64,000 bases of DNA from F23-D06 sp963603365 (GCA_963603365.1 CAVCMI010000008.1:20299-84298), one strand, 5' to 3'; counted from the first letter of the stretch, positions 16,710-25,395 are shown. The notes: generated by a model from the letters alone, not told the origin. Made by a program: numbers and translations.

Positions 16710-18839
16710 TTACTCTTCGTCTTTGTGTTCTTCTTCGTACTTCTTGATGATCTCGCTCTGTACATCTGCCGACACCTGCTGGTATTCGGCGAATTTCATA
16801 CTATAGGAAGCGCGTCCTGAAGTAATGGAGCTCAACGTGGTAGAGTACTTGTTCATCTCTGCCAACGGAATCTTGGCATGGATAATCTGGAATGCCCCCT
16901 CGTTGTCCATACCCATCATAATGCCGCGGCGTCCCTGAAGGTCAGTCATCACATCGCCCATACGGTCTGAAGGGACAAAGATGTCAACATCGTAAATCGG
17001 TTCCAGAATCTTCGGACCTGCATTTTTGAAAGCCTCTTTGAAAGCATTACGGCCGGCCAGTTTGAAAGCCAACTCGTTGGAGTCGACGGGATGCATTTTA
17101 CCGTCATAAATATTGACCACAATATCACGGGCGTATGAACCGGTGAGCGGACCTTCCTCCATCTTCTCCATAATACCCTTGAGGATTGCGGGCATAAAAC
17201 GTGCATCGATAGCGCCGCCCACGATACAGTTGTTGTATATCAGTTTTCCGCCCCACGGCAAGTCATACGTTTCCGTGGCACGAATCGGGTATTTGGTCTG
17301 AGTAGGCATGCCGTCATAATAAGACTCGATAAGCATGTGAACCTCGCCGAACTGGCCGGAACCGCCCGACTGTTTTTTATGGCGGTACATTGCCTCGGCT
17401 GACTTCGTAATTGTTTCACGGTAAGGGATCTTGGGAGCATAATACTCAACCTCAATCTTGTTGAGCTTCTCAATCATCCATTTCACGATGTTGAGATGCT
17501 GTTCGCCTTGGCCTGAAATGATCATCTGCTTCAGTTCTTTCGACTGTTCCATCAGGAATGTCGGGTCAGTTTTGCGGATTTCGTTGAGCACCTGACCAAG
17601 TTTTTCGTCGTCGGCGCTGTTTTTTGCTTTTACGGCGGTGCGGAACTTAGGATCCGGGTAAACCGTCGGCTCGATAATGTCATCGCCCTTTGCCACAAGT
17701 GTCGTATTGGTCGGGGTGGACTTCAGTTTGATGGTAGCGACGATATCGCCGGCGACAGCCTTTTCCACCTCCACTCTGTTCTTGCCGGCAAAGACAAGAA
17801 GCTGGGAAATCCTTTCCTTGGTGTTGGTATTATTGTTCATCACATCGTCGGCCTTGCTGATTGTGCCGTCGCAGACTTTCATGAATGCGACTTCGCCGAG
17901 GTGTTGTTCAATCGTAGTCTTGAAGATAAAACCGACGAAAGGTTCAGCGGCGTTGAAAGCGTGCGCATTGCCGTTAGTAGCTTTCATGACGCGTCCCTCG
18001 TCCGGCATCGGGCAGTTCTTCACTACCAAGTCGAGCAGGCGTTCAACGCCTTGGTCTGTTTTGGAGGCCACACAGATTACCGGGAACGTGCCGCGGTTGG
18101 CGATGCCGAGTTTCAGACCTTTCACCATATCTTCTTCTGACAGGGTTCCTTCTTCAAAGAACTTGTCCATAAGAGCCTCGTCATTTTCTGCGGCGGCTTC
18201 AATCAGGGCATTGTGCATCTCTTCAGCCTTGTCCTGCTGGTCTGCCGGGATGTCTTCTGCCGTCATTTTTCCGCCGTTGACCGGGAATTTGAGCATCTTC
18301 ATCTGGAGGAGGTCAATCACAGCGTCGAAACCGACACCGGCATTGACGGGATACTGCAACGGCATCACGCTGCCGCCGAAATACTCTTTAAGTTGATGCA
18401 GCGTTTCGTCGAAGTTGGCTTTCTCGTGGTCGAGCTGGTTAACAACGAACATGACGGGCACATCCATAGCCTTTGTGCGGCGCCATTGGATTTCGGCACC
18501 CACATCCACGCCGTTCTGGGCATTGATCACCATCAATGCTGTATCAACCACACGCAAAGCGCCAATCGTTTCACCAATGAAATCATCAAAGCCGGGACAG
18601 TCGACCATATTGATCTTCGTGCCCTCAAATTCAGCATACATCACCGTGCTCTGTATCGACTGCTGTCTTTCCAGTTCCACATCCCGATAGTCAGATATCG
18701 TATTCTTGTCTTCTACCGTTCCTCTTCTGCTGATGACGCCGCCATGGTACGCCATTGCCTCAGCCAAAGTCGTCTTACCTACACGGTTACCGCCTATAAG
18801 GGCAATATTTCTGATCTCTTTTGTTTGATAGATTTTCAT
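16710..18839 (-). CDS. elongation factor G paralog (EF-G2-like) with degenerate GTPase motifs
   Basis: A 709-residue protein with EF-G domains I-V, including domain IV (VGGAIDARFMPAILKGI) and domain V (RMGDVMTDLQGRRGIMMGM). The G domain departs from canonical EF-G: G1 is GGNRVGKT (residues 16-23) instead of GHVDAGKT; switch I reads ERQQSI (57-62) instead of ERGITI; G3 is DCPGFDDF (80-87) instead of DTPGHVDF, so the catalytic His is Phe 84; G4 is NQLD (134-137) rather than NKMD. A Bacteroides paralog (EF-G2) is reported to support translation without GTP hydrolysis and to matter for gut fitness; I infer this is its ortholog. Own promoter at 18889-18896. Confidence 0.88.
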   Translation of the reverse strand: MKIYQTKEIRNIALIGGNRVGKTTLAEAMAYHGGVISRRGTVEDKNTISDYRDVELERQQSIQSTVMYAEFEGTKINMVDCPGFDDFIGETIGALRVVDTALMVINAQNGVDVGAEIQWRRTKAMDVPVMFVVNQLDHEKANFDETLHQLKEYFGGSVMPLQYPVNAGVGFDAVIDLLQMKMLKFPVNGGKMTAEDIPADQQDKAEEMHNALIEAAAENDEALMDKFFEEGTLSEEDMVKGLKLGIANRGTFPVICVASKTDQGVERLLDLVVKNCPMPDEGRVMKATNGNAHAFNAAEPFVGFIFKTTIEQHLGEVAFMKVCDGTISKADDVMNNNTNTKERISQLLVFAGKNRVEVEKAVAGDIVATIKLKSTPTNTTLVAKGDDIIEPTVYPDPKFRTAVKAKNSADDEKLGQVLNEIRKTDPTFLMEQSKELKQMIISGQGEQHLNIVKWMIEKLNKIEVEYYAPKIPYRETITKSAEAMYRHKKQSGGSGQFGEVHMLIESYYDGMPTQTKYPIRATETYDLPWGGKLIYNNCIVGGAIDARFMPAILKGIMEKMEEGPLTGSYARDIVVNIYDGKMHPVDSNELAFKLAGRNAFKEAFKNAGPKILEPIYDVDIFVPSDRMGDVMTDLQGRRGIMMGMDNEGAFQIIHAKIPLAEMNKYSTTLSSITSGRASYSMKFAEYQQVSADVQSEIIKKYEEEHKDEE

Positions 18840-18888
18840 TATGAATTGATATTAGTTGAAATTATGATTATTATAATGTAAACGGCGG

Positions 18889-18896
18889 CAAATATA
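18889..18896 (-). promoter_or_regulatory. -7 box TATATTTG for the EF-G-like gene
   Basis: Consensus box 50 bp upstream of the ATG at 18839, giving a leader of about 43 nt. Confidence 0.65.
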
Positions 18897-18967
18897 CACT
18901 TTTTAATAATATTGCCATTGCTTTGCGGCGCACTTTTACGCCGTTGAGGACAATTCTTTTCTTTTTG

Positions 18968-18975
18968 TACTTTTG
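18968..18975 (+). promoter_or_regulatory. -7 box TACTTTTG for the Nif3-zinc-ribbon operon
   Basis: Consensus box 25 bp before the ATG at 19000, divergent from the EF-G-like promoter. Confidence 0.65.
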
Positions 18976-18999
18976 CGGCAGTTTTTAAGATCCTGACTT

Positions 19000-20097
19000 A
19001 TGAAAATCAAAGAAATCGTTTCCGTTTTGGAACGTAGATTCCCGCTCTGCCTGCAAGAAGACTTCGACAATTGTGGCGTTCAATGCGGAGATGTGCAACA
19101 AGAAGCGACCGGCGTGCTGGTCTGTTTCGAATTTTCCACGAAAGTGTTGGACGAGGCTTTGGCGATGAACGCCAACCTCATCATCTCCCACCACCCGCTG
19201 ATGCTCAAACGCGGCATCTGCAAGATTGAACCCACCAACACCACTGGCGACATTCTTTGCAAAGCAATGACCAACCGCCTGACACTCTATTCAATGCACA
19301 CTAACATCGACAGCGCGGAGGGTGGCGGCAACGACGCATTCGCCGAAAGGCTCAACCTTTCAGACACCTCGGTGCTGGTCCCCTCTTCCGGATTGTTTCG
19401 AAAAGTCGTGGTTTTTGTTCCTCAAAGCCATACCGGCCGGCTGAAAAACGCATTGGCAGAAGTCGGTTGCGGCATTTATGGTCACTACGACCGCTGCAGT
19501 TACCGGATGCAGGGCACCGGCAGTTTCCGCCCTTTGCCCGATGCCAGTCCTTTTATCGGCGAGCCCCTCCTCGACGAGGAGGTTGCAGAAGACCGGCTGG
19601 AGATGATATTCCCCGCCAACCTTCAGAAAAAAGTTATTGCGACAATCTATAGCGTGCACCCTTACGAAGAACCTGCTTTCGACATCATAAAGTTGGAGAA
19701 CCCGGACAGAAGAAACGGGCTCGGTCGCGTAGGACTTTTGCCAAAGCCTATGAAAACGACTGATTTTCTGCAATATGTAAAAGAAAAGATGAGGCTCAAA
19801 GTTGTTCGCTGGCATGGAGCGCCCGAGCAAACCATCCGGAAAGTGGCAGTTTGCGGCGGCGGCGGGGCTTCGTTTATCGAACAAGCTGTCGCCGCCGGCG
19901 CCGATGCGTACGTCACCGGCGATGTCAAATACCACGACTTTTTCCGCGCAAACGGCAAGATGCTCATCGCCGACATCGGGCACTATGAAGGGGAGTTTTT
20001 CATCAAAGAAATAATATACAAAGCATTAAAAGAAAATTTTAGTACCTTTGCCGTCGCCATTTCCAAATTGGACACATTAGAAATACAATATACGTAA
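19000..20097 (+). CDS. Nif3-like dinuclear metal centre protein
   Basis: A 365-residue member of the NIF3/DUF34 (YbgI/YqfO) family, ring-forming proteins that bind two metal ions. Metal-site motifs are visible: NLIISHHPLM (about residues 63-72), MHTNID (about 103) and, at the C-terminus, YVTGDVKYHDFF and DIGHYEGEFF. The ~110-residue insertion in the middle (about 125-235) is the CutA/PII-like domain found in the long subfamily. Its enzymatic activity is not settled for the family, despite annotation as GTP cyclohydrolase I type 2. The pair with the downstream zinc-ribbon gene (29-bp gap) is widely conserved. Confidence 0.9.
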   Translation: MKIKEIVSVLERRFPLCLQEDFDNCGVQCGDVQQEATGVLVCFEFSTKVLDEALAMNANLIISHHPLMLKRGICKIEPTNTTGDILCKAMTNRLTLYSMHTNIDSAEGGGNDAFAERLNLSDTSVLVPSSGLFRKVVVFVPQSHTGRLKNALAEVGCGIYGHYDRCSYRMQGTGSFRPLPDASPFIGEPLLDEEVAEDRLEMIFPANLQKKVIATIYSVHPYEEPAFDIIKLENPDRRNGLGRVGLLPKPMKTTDFLQYVKEKMRLKVVRWHGAPEQTIRKVAVCGGGGASFIEQAVAAGADAYVTGDVKYHDFFRANGKMLIADIGHYEGEFFIKEIIYKALKENFSTFAVAISKLDTLEIQYT

Positions 20098-20126
20098 ATA
20101 TTTGATAATTAAGTAATTACAATAAT

Positions 20127-21029
20127 ATGCCGACAAAAAAAGCTGTGCCTGACGAAGCATCTGAAAGCGTAGAAAAAATCCCTGCCGCTACCATTGTTGA
20201 AGAAGAAGTAACGATTGAAAAGACGTCTGACGGTGTAATAGAGGTTAAAAAGCATGAAGTTTCGCAAGGTCATTCCGAAGAGATTTCCATTGAGCAGAAG
20301 CTTCTTTCCTTGTATAATCTTCAGCAAATCTGTTCAAAGATTGACGACATCCGGATGATTCGCGGAGAGCTTCCCGAGGAGATCCGCGACAACGAGGACG
20401 AGTGTGAGGGCAAACGCACGCGCATCCGCAAATTCGAGGAAGAGATCGACAATTTGAAGTTAAAGATTACTGCCGAGAACACGAAGAAGGAGGAAGCCGC
20501 AGCCTCCATCAAGAAGTATGAAGAGCAACAGAACAATGTCCGCAACAATCGCGAATATGAAACGCTCAGCAAGGAGATAGAATACCAGAACCTTGAGATG
20601 CAGGTTTCGGACAAGCACAAAGCCAAATATGAGGCAGAAATCGCCGACAAGGAAAAGTCCATTGCCGAAACAAAAGCCAAACTCGAAGAGTTGGAGGACA
20701 TTCTCGGGCAGAAAAAGTCAGAACTCGAGGTCATCGTAGCCGACACGGAGAAAGAAGAGCGGGAGCTGCTCGAGCAGGCTGATGCGCTGAAATCCAAAGT
20801 GGACCAGCGTTTGCTGAATGCCTTTGAAAGAATCCGGAAGAGCGCGCACAACGGTCTGGCCATTGTGAAAATCGAGCGCGATGCTTGCGGCGGGTGTTTC
20901 AGCAAGATTCCGCCCCAACGTCAGCTGGACATCGCTTTGCACAAGAAGATCATCGTATGCGAAGCTTGCGGCCGTATCTTCATCGACGACAAATTAGTCA
21001 ACAGCCAGAACGACCCTGCTTCAGTCTAA
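20127..21029 (+). CDS. coiled-coil protein with C-terminal C4 zinc ribbon
   Basis: 300 residues: an acidic N-terminal ~50 residues, a long antiparallel coiled coil (about 55-240, heptads rich in Glu/Lys) and a C-terminal zinc ribbon with CGGC and CEAC pairs about 30 residues apart. This matches the CT398/CdsZ-like or 'C4-type zinc ribbon domain' family, thought to be nucleic-acid or protein binding; no enzyme activity is known. It follows the Nif3 gene in an operon. The N-terminal extension rich in Glu is lineage-specific. Translation ends 14 bp before the inverted-repeat element at 21043. Confidence 0.85.
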   Translation: MPTKKAVPDEASESVEKIPAATIVEEEVTIEKTSDGVIEVKKHEVSQGHSEEISIEQKLLSLYNLQQICSKIDDIRMIRGELPEEIRDNEDECEGKRTRIRKFEEEIDNLKLKITAENTKKEEAAASIKKYEEQQNNVRNNREYETLSKEIEYQNLEMQVSDKHKAKYEAEIADKEKSIAETKAKLEELEDILGQKKSELEVIVADTEKEERELLEQADALKSKVDQRLLNAFERIRKSAHNGLAIVKIERDACGGCFSKIPPQRQLDIALHKKIIVCEACGRIFIDDKLVNSQNDPASV

Positions 21030-21042
21030 CCAAAACGGCATA

Positions 21043-21163
21043 ATGTCAAAGGGGAAGCCTAACCATTAACATTTTATTGTTTTATTTTGTGGTTTTTAGT
21101 TTAGAAATTGTTTTTGATATTTGTACCGCTTAGTTATACATGGTGAGACTTCCCCTTTGATGT
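21043..21163. repeat. ~21-bp imperfect inverted repeat flanking a 72-bp AT-rich core
   Basis: TCAAAGGGGAAGCCTAACCAT (21046-21066) is the reverse complement of 21140-21160 except at two positions; adjacent bases extend the match as G-U pairs in RNA. The core (21067-21138) is AT-rich and contains GATATTTG, one mismatch from the -7 consensus. It lies between two convergent genes. Its loop is far too long for a simple terminator. It may be a small mobile or invertible element, or a long-range RNA stem. Confidence 0.6.
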
Positions 21164-21165
21164 AC

Positions 21166-21663
21166 TTATTGTATTGAAACAATCTTCACATTCTTTTTGC
21201 CCGACGGCAGCAAAACATCAAAGCTGTCTCCTTTCTTTTTTCCCATCATTGCTTTTGCCAGCGGTGAAGTAAAAGGAATTTTCTGGCGGTTGCCGTTCGC
21301 TTCATCCACACCGGTGATTTGGACACACATATCCACGCCTTCCATCTGCACAGCGACTGTCGTTCCGAAAGAAATCTCGGGATTTTTTGACTTTTTAGGC
21401 ATCTTCACAACCTGTGCACTTTTAATCCTGCTCTCCAACAGGTCAAGTTTGGCGTTGATAAAATTGCGCATAACCCTTGCATCTGTTTCCTGTCCGCTCT
21501 CCTTGTTGCTTTCGCGCTCATCCAACAGTGCCTTCCTTTCAGCGATTAGCATATCAAGACCTTCCGGCGTAACGTAATTGGTCACACCTGGCGGAAGAAA
21601 TGCCCTTGGCGGCACCATTGGCACCTCCTCCTGGTCGCCCTCTTTGACAAATCCTCTGCTCAT
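21166..21663 (-). CDS. GreA/GreB-family transcription elongation factor
   Basis: A 165-residue protein starting MSRGFVKEGDQEE, as in the Bacteroidetes GreAB-type factors. An N-terminal coiled coil follows (TPEGLDMLIAERKALLDE to about residue 85), then the FKBP-like C-terminal domain with ISFGTTVAV and IPFTSPLAKAMMGKKKGDSFDV. Gre factors bind the RNA polymerase secondary channel and stimulate cleavage of backtracked RNA. The extra Pro-rich stretch (MVPPRAFLPPG) after the N-terminus is a feature of this branch. It starts 10 bp after the upstream hypothetical gene, so the two are one operon. Confidence 0.85.
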   Translation of the reverse strand: MSRGFVKEGDQEEVPMVPPRAFLPPGVTNYVTPEGLDMLIAERKALLDERESNKESGQETDARVMRNFINAKLDLLESRIKSAQVVKMPKKSKNPEISFGTTVAVQMEGVDMCVQITGVDEANGNRQKIPFTSPLAKAMMGKKKGDSFDVLLPSGKKNVKIVSIQ

Positions 21664-21673
21664 TTCCTAAAAA

Positions 21674-22582
21674 CTACATAAACTTGCGCCTCAACAAATC
21701 GCACAGAGAAAGATAGGCCGTGGAAGCAGAATCCCAAAAATATTTTTTCTTCATCATCTCAAGTTTGTCAAAGGCCTCTGCCATATTGGAGCACTGGTTC
21801 AGTTGCTGAATAGCCGCACTGAACTCCTCGCCACGGTTGTTGAACAGCTCCTTAATAAAAGTGAATTTCTCATTTATTGAAATTGCCTTTGTCAGATCTC
21901 CCAACTTGGCGTGCTGGTACTGAAAACCGAGTGACCGGTCTTCTTTGCGCTCCATAAAGAGGTCGTTGAGTGAGCGGGGTTTGGCGTTTTGTTCCGGTCT
22001 TGTTGCCGGCTGTTCTGCCTTTGGGGGCTCGAACCGTTGCGGCACAAACTGGAGCAGGTCGTCCTCGTCGTCGGACATCAGCGGCTCTGGGGTTATCATT
22101 TCATCTGGCTTTGCCGGTGCTTTTGGCGGTTCGGGGCGGTACGACTGCGAGAACAATTCGGCCACATCGTCATGGTCTGATCCAAAGTCCAGTTCCGGTG
22201 TCGGGTCTGGCTTGGTGTTGGTATGGTCAACATTCGTCTCGGCAATGGGCGGATTGGCAGGTTCTGGCCTTTCCTCCTCAACTTCCGGGGTCACGGCCGG
22301 CGCCTGGACTGGCTGCACATAAGAGTCGTGTTCGGTGTCGAAGAAGAGGTCAACATCATCGTCCATGCCTTGGAAAACGTCATAATTGTTCTGTTCTTCT
22401 TGCGGTTGTTCAACTTGTTGCACCTTGTTTTCTTTAGCCTCTATCGTTTGCATCGCAACATAGAGTTCCCTGATTCTTCCGAGAAGAATATCCTTTTCCA
22501 ACAGAGGCATCCCGCATGGATCTTTTAATATAACACAAAGATTATCAATTGCTTCATTAATCTGTTTGAAAGAATTTTTCAT
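21674..22582 (-). CDS. conserved hypothetical protein with Pro/Asp/Glu-rich linker
   Basis: 302 residues without signal peptide. A short helical N-terminus (NEAIDNLCVILKDPCG, ILLGRIRELYVAMQ) leads into a ~130-residue low-complexity acidic and proline-rich linker. The C-terminal domain (about 210-302) includes LTKAISINEKFTFIKELFNN and ends YLSLCDLLRRKF, a pattern I have seen in uncharacterised Bacteroidales proteins. The linker suggests two binding modules on a flexible tether. It is co-transcribed with the Gre-family factor and divergent from tdk, with overlapping promoters between them. No function can be assigned. Confidence 0.75.
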   Translation of the reverse strand: MKNSFKQINEAIDNLCVILKDPCGMPLLEKDILLGRIRELYVAMQTIEAKENKVQQVEQPQEEQNNYDVFQGMDDDVDLFFDTEHDSYVQPVQAPAVTPEVEEERPEPANPPIAETNVDHTNTKPDPTPELDFGSDHDDVAELFSQSYRPEPPKAPAKPDEMITPEPLMSDDEDDLLQFVPQRFEPPKAEQPATRPEQNAKPRSLNDLFMERKEDRSLGFQYQHAKLGDLTKAISINEKFTFIKELFNNRGEEFSAAIQQLNQCSNMAEAFDKLEMMKKKYFWDSASTAYLSLCDLLRRKFM

Positions 22583-22622
22583 TTTATGAGAATTTAAGGT
22601 TCTTTTAGAACATAAATAGTTT

Positions 22623-22630
22623 TACCTTTG
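22623..22630 (+). promoter_or_regulatory. -7 box TACCTTTG for tdk
   Basis: Consensus box 51 bp before the ATG at 22681; its predicted start site (~22637) falls in front of the opposing -7 box. Confidence 0.6.
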
Positions 22631-22645
22631 CAGCCAAAAAGAGGA

Positions 22646-22653
22646 CAAAAATA
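22646..22653 (-). promoter_or_regulatory. -7 box TATTTTTG for the 22582 hypothetical-Gre operon
   Basis: Minus-strand consensus box 64 bp upstream of ATG 22582. Predicted start (~22639) lies next to the start of the tdk promoter, so the two promoters face each other. Confidence 0.6.
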
Positions 22654-22680
22654 CAAAATTCTTGTTTTTGGCGTGATAAA

Positions 22681-23268
22681 ATGTTTTTAGAAAACAAATC
22701 GAGCAGGAGCAGCAAAAAAGGGTGGATTGAAGTCATTTGCGGTTCAATGTTTTCAGGGAAAACGGAGGAGCTGCTACGCAGGATTCGTCGTGCCGAGTTT
22801 GCCCGCCAGAACATAGAATTGTTCAAGCCTGCCATCGACATACGCTATGACGAAACGGAGGTGGTTTCGCACAACGACAATTCGAGGGTTTCCACTCCCG
22901 TCCACAATTCGTCAGAGATTTTGCTTTATGTCAACATGGACATGGTTGAGGTTGTCGCCATCGATGAGGTACAGTTTTTCGATGACGGGATTGTCGAAGT
23001 CTGCACGACGCTGGCCAACGCCGGCATCAGGGTTATTGTCAGCGGACTTGACATGGACTTTCTGGGCAATCCTTTCGGCCCCATGCCTAATCTGATGTCC
23101 GTAGCGGAATATGTGAGCAAGCAGCATGCCATCTGCGTCCGTTGCGGAGACCTCGCCCACCATTCGCACAGAATTGTCTCCTCCAAGGATCAGCTGTTGC
23201 TTGGCGAGAAAGAGTCGTACGAGCCACTGTGCCGCCGCTGCTTCAATGAGGCGTTAAAAAATGTTTAG
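22681..23268 (+). CDS. tdk: thymidine kinase (type II)
   Basis: Phosphorylates thymidine in pyrimidine salvage. 195 residues with the P-loop GSMFSGKTEELLRR near residue 21, the DEVQFF Walker-B-like/catalytic Glu motif near 99, and zinc-binding cysteine pairs (CVRC and CRRC) in the lasso region. The segment SGLDMDFLGNPFG contributes to substrate binding. The N-terminal tail (FLENKSSRSSKKG) precedes the fold as in Bacteroidetes members. Flanked by its own promoter upstream and pta downstream. Confidence 0.95.
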   Translation: MFLENKSSRSSKKGWIEVICGSMFSGKTEELLRRIRRAEFARQNIELFKPAIDIRYDETEVVSHNDNSRVSTPVHNSSEILLYVNMDMVEVVAIDEVQFFDDGIVEVCTTLANAGIRVIVSGLDMDFLGNPFGPMPNLMSVAEYVSKQHAICVRCGDLAHHSHRIVSSKDQLLLGEKESYEPLCRRCFNEALKNV

Positions 23269-23334
23269 GCTTCTGGCCTTTCGATGTTTGTTTTGCAATC
23301 GTTATTCTCTATTATAAACTAATATTTTGGAACT

Positions 23335-24342
23335 ATGAATTTAATTGACCGTATCAAAGCAAAGGCTGTAGAGGCCCACAAGACTATCGTATTGGCAGAA
23401 GGCGAGGAGGAAAGGACGCTGAAAGCCGCAGACATCATCCTTGAGAAAGGCTATGCCGGCGTCATTCTGTTAGGAGACAAAGCAGCAATAGCGGAAAAGG
23501 CCGCCGCTTTCGGGCTGAAGAACATAGGCAAGGCTGAAATCATCAATCCGAAAGACAATCCGCGCAAGGAGCAATATGCCGAGCTGCTCTGCGAAATCAG
23601 GAAGAAAAAAGGCATGACCATCGATGAAGCGCGCACGTTGGTTGAAGACCCGCTTTACCTTGGCACATTGCTGATCAAGAACGGCGATGCAGACGGAGAG
23701 GTCACGGGCGCACAGCATGCCACGGGAGACGTTTTGCGTCCGGCATTCCAGATCATCAAAACCATGCCCGGCATTTCCGTGGTTTCCGGAGCATTTATCA
23801 TGTGCTTCCCTGACAAGAAATGGGGTGACGACGGCATTATGGTTTTTGCCGACTGTGCAGCCGACCCCAACACTGACGAGGACAAGCTCGCCCAGATAGC
23901 TGTAGTCACAGCTCAAACTGCCCGCACCATTGCCGGCATCGAGCCTCGTGTGGCCATGCTGAGTTTCTCCACCAAAGGCTCTGCCAAACATGAGTTAGTG
24001 GACAAGGTTGTCAACGCCACCCGCAAAGCCAAGGAGATGGCTCCCGACCTGCTGATTGACGGCGACTTGCAAGCCGATGCCGCCATCATCCCCGAAGTGG
24101 CCGCCAAGAAAGCCCCGGGCAGCCCTGTCGCCGGCAAAGCCAATGTTTTGGTATTCCCCTCCCTCGAGGTTGGCAATATCGCTTACAAGCTGGTTCAGCG
24201 CATGGCCGGCGCAGACGCCGTCGGTCCCATTATGCAAGGCATGGCTGCTCCCATCAACGACCTTTCGCGCGGATGCTCCGTTGAAGACATCGTCAGCCTG
24301 GTTGCCATAACGGCATGTCAGGCCGCCGGGATGAAAGCATAG
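23335..24342 (+). CDS. pta: phosphate acetyltransferase
   Basis: Interconverts acetyl-CoA and acetyl phosphate in acetate fermentation. 335 residues is the normal length of the short, single-domain form. Family segments include VLAEGEEERTLKAADIILEKG, NGDADGEVTGAQHATGDVLRPAFQ, AIMSFSTKGS-like MLSFSTKGSAKHE and VFPSLEVGNIAYKLVQR. Acetate kinase, often the next gene, is not here; the gene is followed by a bidirectional terminator and the convergent gcvH. Confidence 0.95.
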   Translation: MNLIDRIKAKAVEAHKTIVLAEGEEERTLKAADIILEKGYAGVILLGDKAAIAEKAAAFGLKNIGKAEIINPKDNPRKEQYAELLCEIRKKKGMTIDEARTLVEDPLYLGTLLIKNGDADGEVTGAQHATGDVLRPAFQIIKTMPGISVVSGAFIMCFPDKKWGDDGIMVFADCAADPNTDEDKLAQIAVVTAQTARTIAGIEPRVAMLSFSTKGSAKHELVDKVVNATRKAKEMAPDLLIDGDLQADAAIIPEVAAKKAPGSPVAGKANVLVFPSLEVGNIAYKLVQRMAGADAVGPIMQGMAAPINDLSRGCSVEDIVSLVAITACQAAGMKA

Positions 24343-24367
24343 TCGCGCTTCCTGCCAATAAATTAAA

Positions 24368-24400
24368 AAAGACGGCAGCCGCTTCGCGGCTGCCGTCTTT
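24368..24400. terminator. bidirectional terminator between pta and gcvH
   Basis: Perfect 12-bp stem GACGGCAGCCGC / GCGGCTGCCGTC with a 3-nt loop. The minus strand ends in six Ts; the plus strand has only TTT, so it should be stronger for gcvH. Confidence 0.88.
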
Positions 24401-24420
24401 GATTCTAAATCAGGACTGTA

Positions 24421-24798
24421 CTATCCTATCAGCTGCTGATAAGCGGCCGCGTCAAGCAGACCGTCCACCTGAGACGGTTCAGAGACTTTGACTTTCACGA
24501 TCCAGCCTTCGCCGTAAGGGTCGCTGTTGACCAGAGCCGGATTGGCTTCTAAAGCCTCGTTGAACTCTACAACCTCGCCTGCCACGGGCAGCATAAGGTC
24601 AGAAACGGTTTTGACGGCCTCAATCGTGCCGAACACCTCATTCTGCCCTAACGTCTCTCCTACGGAAGTGATGTCAAGAAATACAATGTCGCCCAATTCG
24701 TTGGCAGCGTATGCCGTGATGCCGACATAAGCAAAGTCACCGTCCATTTTCAACCATTCATGGTCATTGGAATACTTCAAATTCTCAGGAATATTCAT
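24421..24798 (-). CDS. gcvH: glycine cleavage system H protein
   Basis: Lipoyl carrier of the glycine cleavage complex. 125 residues with the lipoylation site Lys 63 in the context TIEAVKTVSDL, preceded by NDHEWLKMDGDFAYVGIT and followed by VNSDPYGEGWIVKV. It is the last gene of a leftward group pyrH-2TM-frr-gcvH, 39 bp after frr. The P and T proteins of the complex are not in this window. Confidence 0.95.
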   Translation of the reverse strand: MNIPENLKYSNDHEWLKMDGDFAYVGITAYAANELGDIVFLDITSVGETLGQNEVFGTIEAVKTVSDLMLPVAGEVVEFNEALEANPALVNSDPYGEGWIVKVKVSEPSQVDGLLDAAAYQQLIG

Positions 24799-24837
24799 AC
24801 TGTTAGTTTTATTGATTTATAATAAATAAGTGATTAT

Positions 24838-25395
24838 CTACACCGTCATTATTTCTTTCTCTTTGGCCTCCATAATCTTGTCCACCTTGGCGATAGCCTC
24901 GTCTGTGGCTTTTTGGATGTCGGCCTCGAGCTTCTTCACGGCATCTTCTTCCACGCCATCGTCTTTGAGTTTCTTGGCTTCATCGTTGGCATTGCGGCGG
25001 ATATTGCGGATGGAGACTTTTGTCTGTTCTGCCTCCTGTTTTGCTTTCTTTACCAATTCCTTTCGTCTCTCTTCGGTAGGAGTCGGCACGACCAAACGGA
25101 TGAATTCGCCGTTGTTTTGGGGCGTAAGCCCTAAATTGGCAGCCAGAATCGCCTTTTCGATCACAGGCAACATATTCCTTTCCCACGGTTGGATCACTAT
25201 TTGATGAGCATCCGGCGTGTTGACATTTGCCACCTGCTCAACCGGTGTAGGATTACCGTAGTAGTCAACTTTCAGTCCTTCAAGCATTTGAGGAGAAGCC
25301 TTCCCTGCCCGTATTTTCTGTAGATCCTTGTCAAAAAACGACACGGTCGCATTCATGCTTTCCTTTGCTGTTTTCAGGCAACTTTGTGTATCCAT
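24838..25395 (-). CDS. frr: ribosome recycling factor
   Basis: With EF-G, splits post-termination ribosomes. 185 residues, standard length. Landmarks are FDKDLQKIRAGKASPQML, VNTPDAHQIVIQPW, AILAANLGLTPQNNGEFIRLVVPTPTEERRKELVKKA and IRNIRRNANDEAKKL. It lies two genes downstream of pyrH, a very common association, with a small 2TM gene inserted between them. Confidence 0.96.
   Translation of the reverse strand: MDTQSCLKTAKESMNATVSFFDKDLQKIRAGKASPQMLEGLKVDYYGNPTPVEQVANVNTPDAHQIVIQPWERNMLPVIEKAILAANLGLTPQNNGEFIRLVVPTPTEERRKELVKKAKQEAEQTKVSIRNIRRNANDEAKKLKDDGVEEDAVKKLEADIQKATDEAIAKVDKIMEAKEKEIMTV

Noticed and set aside
18213..18881. Plus-strand frame opposite the EF-G-like gene
   Set aside because: Shadow frame without start context or coding character; the minus-strand gene is certain.
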